From contig CM049306.1 in NCBI GenBank assembly GCA_026874595.1, forward strand, positions 105,041,142 to 105,105,141: a DNA stretch of 64,000 nucleotides, read 5' to 3'. A program made the translations under genes and the position numbers. Below the pieces are notes generated by a model. It ran no database searches, was not told where the DNA came from, and was given only the letters and a program-made list of their open reading frames with translations. Each line of letters begins with the position of its first letter. The first letter of the stretch is position 1. Source of the stretch: Sipunculus nudus. Its lineage: Eukaryota; Annelida; Sipuncula; Golfingiida; Sipunculidae. Of the stretch, positions 1-11,714 are shown one piece after another.

Positions 1-370
1 CAGTCCTATAGAGCTCCTAAAATCCACAAACGCTCGCTAGAGTATACACGTTTGACACAGTTCACGCACCGCGCACAGACTATTCTTTCTGGGCTATGAA
101 TCAATGTCCTTACAGCTGATGTCTCCTTGAATCATCCAGTTCTAGTTAGCCGAATACGCCTCTACACAGCAATATTCAGTATATCCAGAGTTAAGCGTTT
201 AAATAAAGTCCCCGGTCTGTTCCTGGAAGCACTCACCACAGGTAATACAGCGCCAGATCTACCAGTCCGTCGGCAAAAATGCGATACTCGCTCTGGAGTC
301 CTTTACAGAGAAATCACAGCTGCCTTCCCCAGACACCGACTATCTACGCTTCTAGGCATCACATCTCACC

Positions 371-523
371 TGTCTCCACATGCTGACCTGCACCCGGACT
401 GCTGTAGATATCGCCAGGCTATACCTCTCTGGTACGCCGGTCGGTCACTTCTCCCGAAAACGTCCTCCTCACGACTTATAAATGCTTTCTGACGTCTCAA
501 CTCCCGCTCATTTTCTGGCCAAT
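371..523 (-). promoter_or_regulatory. candidate Pol II promoter with first-exon splice donor
   Basis: Read on the minus strand, an inverted CCAAT box (ATTGG, plus positions 519-523) is followed 40 bp later by a TATAAG box (480-475). About 105 bp after the TATA box comes a good splice donor (GACAG|GTGAGA, exon end at 370). This is the spacing of a core promoter plus a short first exon, for a transcript leaving the window to the left. An LTR promoter would look the same. No coding exon is visible in the remaining bases, and the open frames here show no recognisable protein. Confidence 0.3.
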
Positions 524-854
524 CACCACTCCCAATTACGCCGGCCGTCAATAACAGTATGAATTCTATTAAGGTTACGCCTCTAGAGACACAAATCCAG
601 GGAAAACTAAACAGGTGGTAATTCCTTTGAAATCTACAACAAACCGTCATAACTATAGAGACCGCCAAACAGAGACGGCTCCGACGGAATTAAACTGTAC
701 CGAAATTAGCATCAAATGAAGCAAGGGTGCTATCTAACCACTAAACTGCTTTGAAATTCAGTTATACTATAAAAAAGTCCTTAAATTTACTAACTCAGTA
801 CTTTACAATGATCTGCGTTATTCCTGTGTAACAATAGCGCTTATTATACATACC

Positions 855-1125
855 TAGTAACGTACTTGTATACACATACAAACATACATATACATATTCA
901 TATACCCATGCTAATACCAACAAATATATATATATATATATATACATACATACAAACATATATGTACACACACATATATATACATACATACATAAATACA
1001 TACATATAAATATATATATATATATATATACGTGCATACAACACAATCACTCATACCTTCATATACATACATATAAAATACTTATATACACACATACATA
1101 TACATACATATATATATATAAATGA
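855..1125. repeat. TA/CATA microsatellite
   Basis: Interrupted runs of TA dinucleotides and CATA tetranucleotides. It abuts the 3' end of the antisense non-LTR retrotransposon fragment that follows. The long tyrosine- and isoleucine-rich open frames across it are artefacts of the repeat. Confidence 0.9.
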
Positions 1126-1790
1126 TTACACCTTAACACAAAGACTTCTATCATCTTTGCGATTGTTCTAGTTTTTGCCATGAAACACGGATTGCTCCCA
1201 CAGGTGAAATAGATTCGATCGTAAGTATAAGTCTGAATTATTAAAAATCTTTATGTATAAGTTATTGCATTCTTCATTGCAAGGAATATATTTGCATGCG
1301 CATTAAAGTATCAAAATGAGTGAGATTACGTGTCACAAACTCGGTCTGGTACTACACAGTTTAGGTAATCCCATAAAAATTCTTAGAGAATTGTTATATG
1401 CAACTTTAATCTTTTGCAAGCAAGCCTTCTAAAATTAACACCACAGACTTGCACAAAATAGAGCAGAGAAGCATCATTTGAACAATAAAACTTTGACAGG
1501 TTTTGAACAGTGTTTGAAATTTTTGTTCCAGTATATTGACCCTACTATACACCAAGCGCATTTGTCGTTGCGTATCATCAAAATCCTCTATATTGTCATC
1601 CAAAATACAGCCGAGATATTTGTACTTTTTACCGAAAGTCAGCTGGGTTTCACCCATTTTAAGCTCAGGTACTTCCGAGGACCATGGCTTTTATGATCCT
1701 TTCGGGTTCCCATAATCTTTCTCCACCAAACGGATGGCTCTCTGTGGCCAGGTTTCAAGCTGCTAGCAACCGACGGGCCACTCTTATATA
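1126..1790 (-). mobile_element. non-LTR retrotransposon fragment, copy A
   Basis: On the minus strand, 1657-1406 encodes a KYKYLGCILDD motif and a downstream block typical of the region just after the catalytic core of LINE reverse transcriptases. In the next stretch the same protein seems to continue in another frame (compare KVAYNNSLRIFMGLP in copy B), so the copy is frameshifted. The upstream GHREPSVWWRK segment is present too. The catalytic YXDD region is absent, so this is a 5'-truncated dead copy. The conserved tail resembles CR1/RTE-like mollusc LINEs, but I cannot assign the clade. It is duplicated about 1,120 bp downstream. Confidence 0.72.
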
Positions 1791-1821
1791 CATAAACGCA
1801 TTCATATACCCACGCATATAC

Positions 1822-1866
<45 letters not shown>

Positions 1867-2245
1867 AATACAAACACAAATGTTCATACATACATGCATA
1901 TATATATATATACGTGCATACATACACATACACTCATACCTACATATACATACAAATAAAATACATATATACACACATAACTCTGAAGAAAAACAACACT
2001 GTAAATTCATACATACATATACATACACATATATGTGATTACACCTTAACACAAAGACTTTTTTCATCTTTATATATATATATACATACAAACACAAATG
2101 TTCATACATATATATACATACATACATGCATATAAATATATATATATATTTATATACGTGTATACATACACATACACTCATACCTACATATACATACATA
2201 TAAAATACATATATACACACATACATATACAAACATATATATAAA
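1790..2245. repeat. TA/CATA microsatellite with a small third repeat copy
   Basis: A second TA and CATA-rich block, matching the one at 855-1125. It contains a short extra copy (2037-2072) of the sequence that opens the LINE fragments (GATTACACCTTAACACAAAG). The LINE end and the microsatellite therefore appear to have been duplicated together. Confidence 0.85.
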
Positions 2246-2915
2246 TGATTACACCTTAACACAAAGACTTTTATCATCTTTGCGATTGTTCTAGTTTTTG
2301 CGATGAAACAAGGATTGCTTCCACAGGTGAAATAGATTCGATCGTAAGTATAAGTCTGAATTATTAAAAAATCTTTATGTATAAGTTATTGCTTTCTTCA
2401 TTGCAAGGAATATATATTTGCTTGCGCATTAAAGTATCAAAATGAGTGAGATTACGTGTCACAAACTCGGTCCTGGTACTACACAGTTTAGGTAATCCCA
2501 TAAAAATTCTTAGAGAATTGTTATATGCAACTTTAATCTTTTGCAAGCAAGCCTTCTTAAATTAACACCACAGACTTGCACAAAATAGAGCAGAGAAGCA
2601 TCATTTGAACAATAAAACTTTGACAGGTTTTGAACAGTGTTTGAAATTTTTGTTTCAGTATATTGACCCTAATATACACCAAGCGCATTTGTCGTTGCAT
2701 ATCATCAAAATCCTCTATATTGTCATCCAAAATACAGCCGAGATATTTGTACTTTTTACCGAAAGTCAGCTGGGTTTCACCCATTTTAAGCTTAGGTACT
2801 TCCGAGGACCATGGCTTTTATGATCCTTTCGGGATCCCATAACTTTTCTCCACCAAACGGATGGCTCTCTGTGGCCAGGTTTCATGCTGCCAGCAACCGG
2901 CGGGCCTACCCTTTT
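2246..2915 (-). mobile_element. non-LTR retrotransposon fragment, copy B
   Basis: Nearly identical to copy A at 1126-1790 and in the same orientation. On the minus strand 2784-2557 carries KYKYLGCILDD, and 2546-2364 carries KVAYNNSLRIFMGLP then a HFDTLMRKQIY segment, the usual end of the LINE open reading frame. A stop and frameshift separate the two. The further upstream frame (to 2975) diverges from copy A at about 2906, which marks one edge of the duplication. Dead fragment with no endonuclease or catalytic core. Confidence 0.74.
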
Positions 2916-2979
2916 AACAAAAACCAACTTAGGGGTTTTAACGTCCTCGTCCCTTAATGAACACGGAACCGCCACTTAA

Positions 2980-3900
2980 CATGCCAAGCCAATGGACGGC
3001 CAGTTTGTTGCATTCGCAGATGGACAGCTGCCACTGATTTTCTACAACTCACAGCTGGATTTTGGATCATGATCATGACCCAATCCAAAATCCTCCAAAC
3101 AGGCTAAATCCTCAAAATGTTTCTCTACAATGTGTGTGAAGGGGGGGGGGGGGGCATCCAATACCCTCACCCCTCTGCAACCCCCATAACCATGTGTCCA
3201 AAACCGATATCTTACCTTTGATATGGCTCTATGATCAAGCTTTTGATAGCCGTATACATCGACTTAACACGAACAGTTAATACAATACAACTTGTAATTA
3301 ATTGTAAAAAAGATAATTAAGGGCATTCCTGAGGGTGTAGAGTAGAGACTTTATTCTGCATATACATGCACTGACAAGGTTTTCAGTATCTTAGTTCAGC
3401 CCATCTTCATTCCTTCTCTAAGATTCAGTATTTTATAAAATCTTAAAATTCAGCAGATTATAAAACGATGAAAATTTCATGTCCATGTATAAGTAGCAAA
3501 TTAACTTACCATTGTGACCCCAACCTTATCTCAGCAAACATGTATTTTGTCTCAAAAGAATTTTAACTGTGAGTTAGGGATCAAACATATTCCTGTTCAT
3601 ATGCAAAGTTTCATTCTCAAGGGCAAACAAATTCTTTTAAAAAGGCGGAACTGTTCTTATTGTAATTGTGATATGACGGTCACAAATCTCCATTTATCCC
3701 CCTTATTCCCCAATGATGGGTGTTCCCAGTGATCTAACTTCTTCACCTGTCTCTAACATTTTGATAAGAACAATGGTTCTGTAAAACATAATTGAAATTT
3801 GATTGTTCCTGCTTGACTGTTCACAGATGATGTGAAAATAGCAACGTCACATTTTCGTAATTTACATATTATTTAAAAGGTAATACGGACGTCAACACCA
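2980..3900. other. non-coding stretch with a G homopolymer
   Basis: No exon, RNA gene or repeat family recognised. It contains a run of 14 G at 3141-3154. Confidence 0.5.
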
Positions 3901-3902
3901 AG

Positions 3903-4954
3903 TTAAACTGTCCCTATATTCTCCTGTCCGCTTTCATATCAGGTAGGGGAACTGTACCCTTGTGCCCTGTGTCATAATCATGCTGTCCGGTGTCACTGGC
4001 TCCTTACTAACCCAAGCTGTCTTGGACAATGTCCCCCTGACCCGAAACACAAAGTAACGCTGTCCCGTTATTCTCCTGTCCGCTTTCATATCAGGTAGGG
4101 GAACTGTCCGCTTGTGTCCTGTGTCATTATCATGCTGTGCCGTGTCACTGGCTGTCTTCTAACCCAAGCTGTCTCGGACAATGTCCTCCTGACCCGAGAC
4201 ACCAAGTAACGCTGTCCCGTTATTCTTCTGTCCGCTTTCATATCAGGTAGGCGAACTGTCCCCTTGTGCCCAATGTCATAATCATGCTGTCTCGTGTCAC
4301 TGGCTGTCTTCTAACCCCAGCTGTCTCGGACAATGTCCCCATGACCCGAGACACCAAGTAACGCTGTCCCGTTATTCTCCTGTCCGCTTTCATATCAGGT
4401 AGGGGAACTGTCCCCTTTTGCCCTGTGTCATAATCATGCTGTCCCGTGTCACTGGCTGTCTTCTAACCCCAGCTGTCTCGGACAATGTCCCCCTGACCCG
4501 AGACACCAAGTAACGCTGTCCCGTTATTCTCCTGTCCGCTTTCATATTAGGTAGGGGAACTGTCCCCTTTTGCCCTGTGTCATAATTATGCTGTCCCGTG
4601 TCACTGGCTGTCTTCTAGCCCCAGCTGTCTCGGATAATGTCCCCCTGACCCGAGACACCAAGTAACGTTGTCCCGTTATTGTCCTGTCCGCTTTCATATT
4701 AGGTACGGGAACGGTCCGCTTGAGTCCTGTGTCATTATCATGCTGTCCGGTGTCACTGGCTGTCTTCTAACCTCAGCTGTCTCGGACAATGTCCCCCTGA
4801 CCCGAGACACCAAGTAACGCTGTCCCGTTATTCTCCCGTCCGCTTTCATATCAGGTAGGGGAACTGTCCGCTTGTGTCCTGTGTCATTATCATGCTGTCC
4901 GGTGTCACTGGCTGCTTACTAACCCAAGCTGTCTCGGACTATGTCCTCCTGAGC
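3903..4954. repeat. 152-bp tandem satellite, about 7 copies
   Basis: The anchor TCCGCTTTCATAT starts at 3927, 4079, 4231, 4383, 4535, 4687 and 4839, a constant spacing of exactly 152 bp. Copies differ by scattered substitutions but show no net length change. The unit is rich in GTCCC/GTCTC words and more GC-rich than its surroundings. The array breaks off near 4954. No open reading frame is shared between copies. Confidence 0.95.
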
Positions 4955-4984
4955 TAAATTTTTCGCCCGGTATTAACTGTGTTT

Positions 4985-5161
4985 GTTGAGGAACGATGAT
5001 TGAATGGGTATAAAAACAAATAAAGTCAAAAATAACTAATTCTGATTTATTTAAAATCCTCTCGTTGGACTATTTAATCTACATTTTAAGACATATAATC
5101 AAATGTAAATATAAATGTAAATGTAAATAATTTAAGAATTTGAGACTTGTCCGATGATAAT

Positions 5162-5213
<52 letters not shown>

Positions 5214-5980
5214 GTATTTATATCTGACGAATTGTTTAGAAGCAGCGGTTGTACAAAGAAAACGTGAACTATTATATGCATGCATGTAAACAGAGGGGAA
5301 TTCAGGAAGTAAGAGAGATTGAGTAATTGTCGTTAAATATATAAATCTAAACAAAATTTATACAAACGATATATAACCATACCACACAGGGATGGGTTTG
5401 TTTGAGCAAATTAAATTTTATATACTTGGACAACATAGCCGTGTTTTTTCTTTTTGTTTTTAGTAACGATGAATGCATGGGTATATCAACAAGTTAAATA
5501 AAAAATAACTAACTCTTATTTATTTAAAAATCCCCTCGTGGGACTAATTAATCTGCATTTTAAGACATATAATCAAATATATAAGAAATATAGGAGCAAA
5601 AAAAAAAACAGGTAGCAGGAGGTATGTGCGGTAGCTAATGCTGGAAGCTTGATAAAATTTGCTAATGTAACTATTTTAAGAATTTGAGACTTGTCCGATG
5701 ATAATACATATATATATATATGTGTGTGTGTGTATATATGTGTGTGTATATGTGTTTATGTCTGATGAATTGTTTAAAAGCAGCGGTTGTACAGAGAAAA
5801 CATGAACTATCATGCATGTATGTAAACAGAGGGGAATTCAGGAAGTAAGATAGATTGAATAATTGTCGTTAAATATATAAATTTATAAAATTTATACAAA
5901 TGATGTATAACCATACCACACAGGGATGGGTTTGTTTGAGCAAATTTAATTAAATATGCTTGGACAACATAGCCCTGTTT
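4985..5980. repeat. tandem duplication of a ~475-bp segment
   Basis: 4988-5450 and 5466-5975 are two diverged direct copies. Both begin with AACGATGA.TG.ATGGGTAT, pass through ACATATAATCAAAT and a TA/CA microsatellite (5160-5210 and 5705-5760), and end with GGACAACATAGCC. They differ in microsatellite length and in a roughly 50-bp insertion in the second copy. Confidence 0.88.
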
Positions 5981-6057
5981 TCTTCTTATCGCCTGGTTTT
6001 TCTACTTGCTGGCTTCGAGTCCGTATTTATAGCATTATTATTTTGCTAGATTCTTAG

Positions 6058-6234
6058 CAGCGTGTAAGCTGGGGTGGCACAAATATTAACTTCAAATACC
6101 TCTTAAATGGCAGTCAGATCTAGAGAAATATCAAAATTAAAAATAAAGCAGAATGTGTGAATTCCATTTGTTTTAGCTATGTCATTGTATCATATCTCGC
6201 GCACGCCCGCGCCACCCTTTTTAATCCGCCCCTG
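6058..6234. mobile_element. possible short hAT-type MITE
   Basis: The right edge reads in reverse complement as CAGGGGCGGATTAAAAAGGG, a widespread hAT terminal sequence. The left edge (CAGCGTGTAAGCTGGGGTGG) shares CAG and a GGGTGGC core at similar distance. Flanking octamers do not match, so the insertion cannot be confirmed. It lies just upstream of the promoter at 6257. Confidence 0.3.
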
Positions 6235-6256
6235 GATGAGGTCACATATATATTTG

Positions 6257-6291
6257 TATATATTTGTTCCGTTTCCCTTCGCATGCATCAG
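6257..6291 (+). promoter_or_regulatory. TATA box and initiator of the C8-TIL gene
   Basis: TATATATT at 6257-6264 lies 26-33 bp before an initiator-like TCAG (A at 6290). A strong donor (ACCAG|GTAGGT) follows at 6317/6318, and the next acceptor in a sensible place is just ahead of the signal-peptide ATG. Position and spacing fit a metazoan core promoter. No transcript data support it here. Confidence 0.5.
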
Positions 6292-6317
6292 TTGTGTGCA
6301 CGAAACAGTCTGACCAG
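6290..6317 (+). other. inferred non-coding exon 1 of the C8-TIL gene
   Basis: Bounded by the predicted start site at 6290 and the donor GTAGGT at 6318. It would join to the acceptor CGACACAG ending at 7458, giving a 5' UTR of about 50 bases before the ATG at 7482. This is inferred from signals only. Confidence 0.42.
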
Positions 6318-7458
6318 GTAGGTCAAGTTATCTTGTTTAATTCAGGAAATAGATTAGACATAAAATTATATTTGGATTCGTTTACCTCTTATATACTGTA
6401 TAATTTTCATTGACTATGTTGCTTTGTGCATTAAGTGATAAAGCTCCATCATTTCTAGAGAGCTGATTTATTTTTTCTTTCAGAACCTTTTAGGAAAATT
6501 GTAAGATTTAAATCAAAGTCCTTGAGGCAACAGTTATCATTTAAGGCGTTACTTAAAGGCAAATTGAAATAGAACCATCATAGGTATGTAGACGACACAG
6601 TAAAGTAGGTTTATCAATCAATCACAGTATCTGTTTAAGAATCGGAAGAGAGTGACTGTTCTTATGAACTGTTACCCTATAGCCAACAATGGGTCTGGAC
6701 TTATCTGTTGGATATCTAAGCACGATCCGACATGTATGCATTTGGTTTGGATTATAAGCTTCGCACTGTCGGCTTAACATTTCCGTGACAGGGAGAAAAA
6801 AACATCATAATCTCCAGGTTCAGTTATACTAAACTAACACGCATAAATTCTCAGTTTACATACGTTTATATTCCTTGATAATACAGAAATGGTGCACAAC
6901 GTCATGTCGCTACAAATACATATATCCCTGGGGCGCGGCACGCGGATGAGACTTACGGGCCAACATAAAACATTTCCATGCTAATGAGCAGTACTACCGC
7001 GTCTTCTTGGACCAAAATACACTTATTGTTGCCAATATGTTGTATAAAAATAAGATCCTTATACCATAATGCTAAAGATTTAATGTCACATATTCCATAC
7101 AACTGATGACAAGGCTCATTTCGTATCGTGTCATGTACAAACACCATTTAGCTCATGTACGGGGAGGGGAGTGACGAAACAGTCATTCATTGATGGTAAA
7201 CAGGCTATTGCTGCTAGGGCACGGCCACTGCCGTCAGTTCAGCTTTCAGCAATTTCTTTTGTCTGTTGCTCTCCTTTTCCCATTGGAAGGGTATGATATC
7301 CGCTTAGATCAGAACAAAACCTACGAATTAAAGTATAACTGATTAACCACATCCATGTAAATTTAAAGCATTGAAATTGATACAATTCACCCAACTGATT
7401 CCGTATCTATGAAGCCTTTGGGAACACACCAGGTAATATTGTTAATTCTTCGACACAG

Positions 7459-7539
7459 GTATAAAAAAACAAGGCATCGGGATGAGGCTTGCCCTGGTTG
7501 TTGTCTTTTTGACCTGTATCAACGGAACTTTTGCTGTCG
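7459..7539 (+). CDS. secreted C8-TIL protein, signal-peptide exon (ATG at 7482)
   Basis: The exon follows the acceptor CGACACAG (ends 7458) and stops before the donor GTGAGT at 7540. Translation starts at 7482, the first ATG after the acceptor, and gives MRLALVVVFLTCINGTFAV. This is a textbook signal peptide: one Arg, a hydrophobic core and a small-residue cleavage site (TFA). The exon ends one base into a codon (phase 1), as required by the C8 exon at 42193. After cleavage the mature protein would begin almost directly with the VWD-like NPHFRTFDG motif. The product should enter the secretory pathway. The intron that follows is about 34.7 kb, and I found no further phase-1 exon in it, though one could be missed. 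Confidence 0.68.
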
Positions 7540-8550
7540 GTGAGTATGCCTGTTTATTTATGCAAGTAGGTCTAGAATCGTAAGTGCAAAGAAGGAAAAG
7601 GATGGCGTCCTGGTTATTATTAGATGTTTAGAGGATACTTCTATTATCTCGATTTACTGACTCATCTTTGTCGCAGAGTCCCCGTATTGTGTTCCTGTCA
7701 GATGGTATTGTATTTAATACATTTTTGCATTTTATGTCGGTTGTTTTATGAATTATCATAGTGGACAGCTAACATCTGGCGACCTTGCTACTGTCTGCAG
7801 CGCTGACATATAGTAAACAAGTGGTCATCACATGCAGATGAATCGATAAAGTCCGTACGTGTCGGGCTACTGGTGACCCTAGTCTGATTTTCTTGTCCGT
7901 CTGTTAACTTGTTGTGTATTCATTTGTCTCTCGGTTTTCCCTGAGATGCCTGCGGGCACAGGTATCATACTTCATCATTAGGTCATGCCTGGGCCAAAAT
8001 AGAACCCTATAGCTATGTTATATATATCCAGACACACTTATACAGTCATTGCATTCTCTGGACAGTCTCACAGTTTTCAGAAATAACAACTCTGGTTTCA
8101 ACGCCATAACTTCACTATTGCCAGTTCCAATACCATACATATCCCAATCTAGGCATTCACTGCCCATCGAGTCATTACATGCATTTGAATACATGACACT
8201 ATGCGACTGTGGCCACCACGGGACGTTGCAATTCCAAAAGAACGAAACATATGTTTTGTGCGCTATCTTAATTATTATAGACATTATTATATCTTTTAAG
8301 GCGGCATCTCAAAGTCACTTCAGTGTTCGGCCATATTCACGAGCTAGACTGGCGGTGCAAAGAATTGTTTCCAAGAAGATATACACCAGTAACCGCCAAC
8401 CTCATCGGAAAACATCCTTATTTCAGCTTGGCGGTTGTATCACTGAATAATAGCCTGAGATCCAGTTTTTATCTCTGTTATCGCCTGATATCAATCATTT
8501 ATCTCTATTAGTATGAAACCTATCACTATCATTATGTCATCTGAGCTATA
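7540..8550 (+). other. start of the large first coding intron
   Basis: Intronic sequence after the signal-peptide exon. Open frames at 8018-8511 overlap on both strands and show no domain. Nothing else recognised. Confidence 0.45.
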
Positions 8551-8915
8551 CTGATGGTCCTTTGTCCGTCGTCCATCCATTAACAGGGCACAAACCGCCG
8601 AGCTACCAGGAGGGATCTTCCATGCATAGTTGGCATAAAGTTCTTCAATATGTTTTCTTTGTACATGCTGAAACTTAGGCCAATATTACGTAAAGTTGTT
8701 GATGTAACGGGCTGGGATATAATAGCTCTGTGACCTTGAAAATAGGTCAAAGTCAATCATCTTCAAACTTGACAGAGAGTTTGTTGATATGCATCAGTAC
8801 TGAAGAAATAAGTTTCCTATGTTGAATCATTTTGATATATCCCGCTCACAAATTGAAAAATAACGGACAGCATGGGTGATGACATTGGACCATCAGCCTA
8901 TATAGGCTGAGGGCT
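8551..8915. repeat. dispersed repeat with inverted ends
   Basis: CTGATGGTCC at 8551 recurs inverted as GGACCATCAG at 8887, followed by the small palindrome CCTATATAGG. The interior includes a GTCCGTCGTCCATCC run and an AACAGGGCACAAA segment that also occurs in the 59-kb repeats. It looks like a member of a dispersed mollusc repeat family. Confidence 0.45.
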
Positions 8916-10190
8916 AAAAAGGGCACGTAGGCAGATATTACTACAGAACTAAACTAGATGCAACTGAACTATGAGGGTAAAGTATATTTTGCATTATAAT
9001 ACTATGATCAATACTTATAAAAAAATTCTAAAATACGTTAATCAAGATAATCTTAGTTTATTGGAAGTGATTTTTTGTGTGGCATTCTCGTTCACTCCGG
9101 CGTTCCTAGGTCATAAATCAGTGCAGAAACGCATAACGTAGCATAAAAATGCCCAAACTTATGTTCATTCCCGGGGGGGGGGGGGGGGCTAACGGGTTCA
9201 GGTTGAGAAAAGTGGAAGTTGAAGTTTAATAAGATACACATATTGGGGAATCGCGTGTGCCGTATGTGCCGTCGACGATTATTTGGTGTACTCCAAGGGC
9301 TAGAGATATGCGTTTTCCATTTTCCGAGGGCAATACACAATGAATTTCGTACCATGTGTCGTTTTGATGATCATGGAGATCCTTTGCAGTCACCACAAGT
9401 TTGATTTGTCCACGCTCCATAAGATGAGATTGCATCTAAATACGATTTTTAGTAAATGACCAAATCCTGGTAATTGTGGCCCAGTGTAAACTCAGCCTAG
9501 TAAACGTTTTCTTCGTGCGCGCAACGCCGGAGATGACGCAGGTGTACATGTTTTGTGGCAAGGCACCAAGCATGCTCGTCGATTTTATCGCTGTCTCTGC
9601 ATGGGCTCTCTTTGAGACCCATTTGTTGTCTCGGCCGCTAAAATATCGTATCTAGACCGCTGGAGATTAGTAAAGTTCGTCCGCGGTAGGTCTGAGAGGC
9701 TGGATTAGAGGCAGGTCTAAGTTGCCCAGTAAATAAAGGCGATTTTTAAAACAAACTTGGAACAAAGTGCAACGAAAATTGTTTTCCCACAATGCATTTC
9801 TCTAATCCATGGGGAATGTGGTAAAATTTACCATAAAGCCACAAAATGATGTTTTGGAATTTAATTAAAAGTGCTTTATGGCATTTGAACAACGTGTCAT
9901 ATAATTAAGAATCATGTTTAATTCATTGGAGACGGTAAGGGGCGTCATCATTGTCACGAAATGGATCGTGTCATTGTGTTTTATTTTAATTTCTGGGTTC
10001 ACTGTACCGGGTTAGCTGTACATTTTGTATTTGTTGAGCTAGAATTGACGCGCCGGTCAGAGCATTGTTTTCTTAAATAATGGCGTCATTCTGTGAAAAG
10101 GTTAGAGAGTGCGCCGCAGTTCCAATAATGCTATTGTTTGGTGCTCGCCGTTGGGTTCAGTGTATTTTTGTTCCGAGCCTATTTAATCTT
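8916..10190. other. intronic stretch, G homopolymer, no gene recognised
   Basis: It contains a run of 16 G (9173-9188). A minus-strand open frame (9435-9226) contains KLVVTAKDLHDHQNDTWYEI and could be a decayed exon of an unknown gene, but no family was recognised. The remainder is AT-rich without structure. Confidence 0.35.
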
Positions 10191-10259
10191 CAGCGTGCTC
10201 ATGAATACAGATGGGCCAAAGTAGAAAAAAGCAGGCGATTCTTTGTATTTGTCTTATGA

Positions 10260-11060
10260 ATATAAATAAGCCTCCAGGGTAAAAGGGTATATAACGTGCT
10301 AGAGTTATTGAAAGGGAACAGTCTACGGAGCCAGCAGAGACCAAACATGCTGTCGCCCAGTGTCTAGAGATGTGCTGCGACACGTGCTGCCGCCGAGTAT
10401 CAAGACAGGTGCTGCGAATCGTGCTGCCGGCCAGTGCTCAGAGAGGTGCTTCGAGACGTTCTGCAAGCCTGTGTCCAGTGCAGTGCTGCTGGCCCGAGTC
10501 GAGCGAGGACCTGTTAGAGGTACTGTCAAGTGAGGTTCGGTCCGGTGAGGTACTGAGGTGCTGTCAAGCGAGGTGCTGTCCAGTGAGGTTTTGTCCAGTC
10601 AGGTGCTGTCCGTGCGAGGTGCTGTCCAGCGAGGTGCTGCCAGTGAGGTTCTACAAGCCGGTGTCCAGAAAGGTCCAGTGAGGTGCCGTTCAGTGAGGTG
10701 CTCCCAACGGGTGTCCAGTGAGGTGCTGCCAGTTGGTGTCAGGTTAGATGCTGCCAGCCGTGTCTAGTAAGGTGCTGCCAGCGGGTGTCCAGCGAGATGC
10801 CGCCAGCCAGGGTCCAGGATCACTAGTCCAAGAGATCTAGAAAGTGTTAGAGGCTCTGTACTTTTACTCAGGTTTTTATTTAGTGCATGCACCAGTGGAT
10901 CTAGAGGCGTAACAGGCTGGAAACACAATCTGGTAGGTGATTTGAACTCTGTATCTTATATGTTCTTTTAATATACTCTTGTTGTTTAACCGCTGACATG
11001 TTGTGTGCCTGAGTACTGATACGTTGAGCACACCATCAAAACCACACAATATCTAACATT
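10260..11060 (+). mobile_element. possible LTR-like promoter block
   Basis: A TATATAAC box at 10288, about 30 bp ahead of a GAACAGTCTACGG start-like sequence, opens a GC-rich transcribed-looking stretch. It ends in an AT-rich tail near 11000. This resembles the U3/R organisation of a bivalve LTR element, but no matching second LTR, primer-binding site or terminal repeat was found. Confidence 0.25.
10497..10812. repeat. degenerate GC-rich minisatellite
   Basis: About 15-18 imperfect units of roughly 17-20 bp built on GTCCAGTGAGGTGCTGCC. Overlapping open frames give Ser/Glu/Val/Leu or Cys/Arg repeats, with no start or domain that would argue for a real protein. Confidence 0.75.
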
Positions 11061-11714
11061 CCACGTTTCACCAAAGGCAACCCGGTCCGTCAAAGTCTTG
11101 GTTAGGGCAAACTTTTCCCTTGGGTACCAGAAAGGGGTAACTCTTATCGGATGATAATTATAAATATAACATTACAATAATTAATTTCTAAATATTAAAT
11201 TGTTTTAGATTTATATATAAAATGACCTTAGTGTTTTATTATGATATGATGTGCAGTTGGGTAATCACTCACACATACATAACCACCTCTGTGACAGCAC
11301 ACAAACAGGTAGAAAATACGTTTTGCTTAAGTATGATTGAATTCGTAGAATGACACTTTGTACAAAATTCAAGTCCTGAAGCCTTCTAATGATCTGCTGA
11401 GTTCACAATATTCTTACATTACTGATATTGCTAAATTGTCATTAGGTTCCTGGACTCGGTTCGCGGGACGAAGTTAAAGCCGACCGCCCAGAAGCTGAGA
11501 TTCTAAACAAAACAGCCATAGCCTGTTTTTGTGTGCTATATGGTCTCGGTGACAGTTGAATCTGTTTCCGGTCGAATAACTTGTCTAAAAGCTGACTAAT
11601 TTCAATACTACCTAGAATTTCGTGGCACCGGAGGTGTCATAGTATCCCCAATCAATTCATCTCCCCCCCCCCCTTAAGAATAGGCCCCCACCTTCAACAG
11701 CATATAATAACACT
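11060..11714. other. intronic stretch, nothing recognised
   Basis: AT-rich sequence with a run of 11 C at 11663-11673. No repeat or exon recognised. Confidence 0.4.

Noticed and set aside
127-668. Two overlapping opposite-strand open frames
   Set aside because: Neither shows a domain; the region is better explained by minus-strand promoter signals.
795-2277. Tyr/Ile/Cys-rich proteins on both strands
   Set aside because: They are translations of TA/CATA microsatellites and have no domain or codon bias.
8018-8511. Three open frames inside the first coding intron
   Set aside because: They overlap on both strands and show no conserved motif or splice pattern.
9092-9435. Possible coding exon on the minus strand
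   Set aside because: The stretch is open and not obviously repetitive, but no family could be named and no good splice pair was seen, so it was left as unassigned sequence.
10370-10767. Repetitive SSEVL protein
   Set aside because: The frame follows a degenerate minisatellite; two overlapping frames are equally open and units vary in length.
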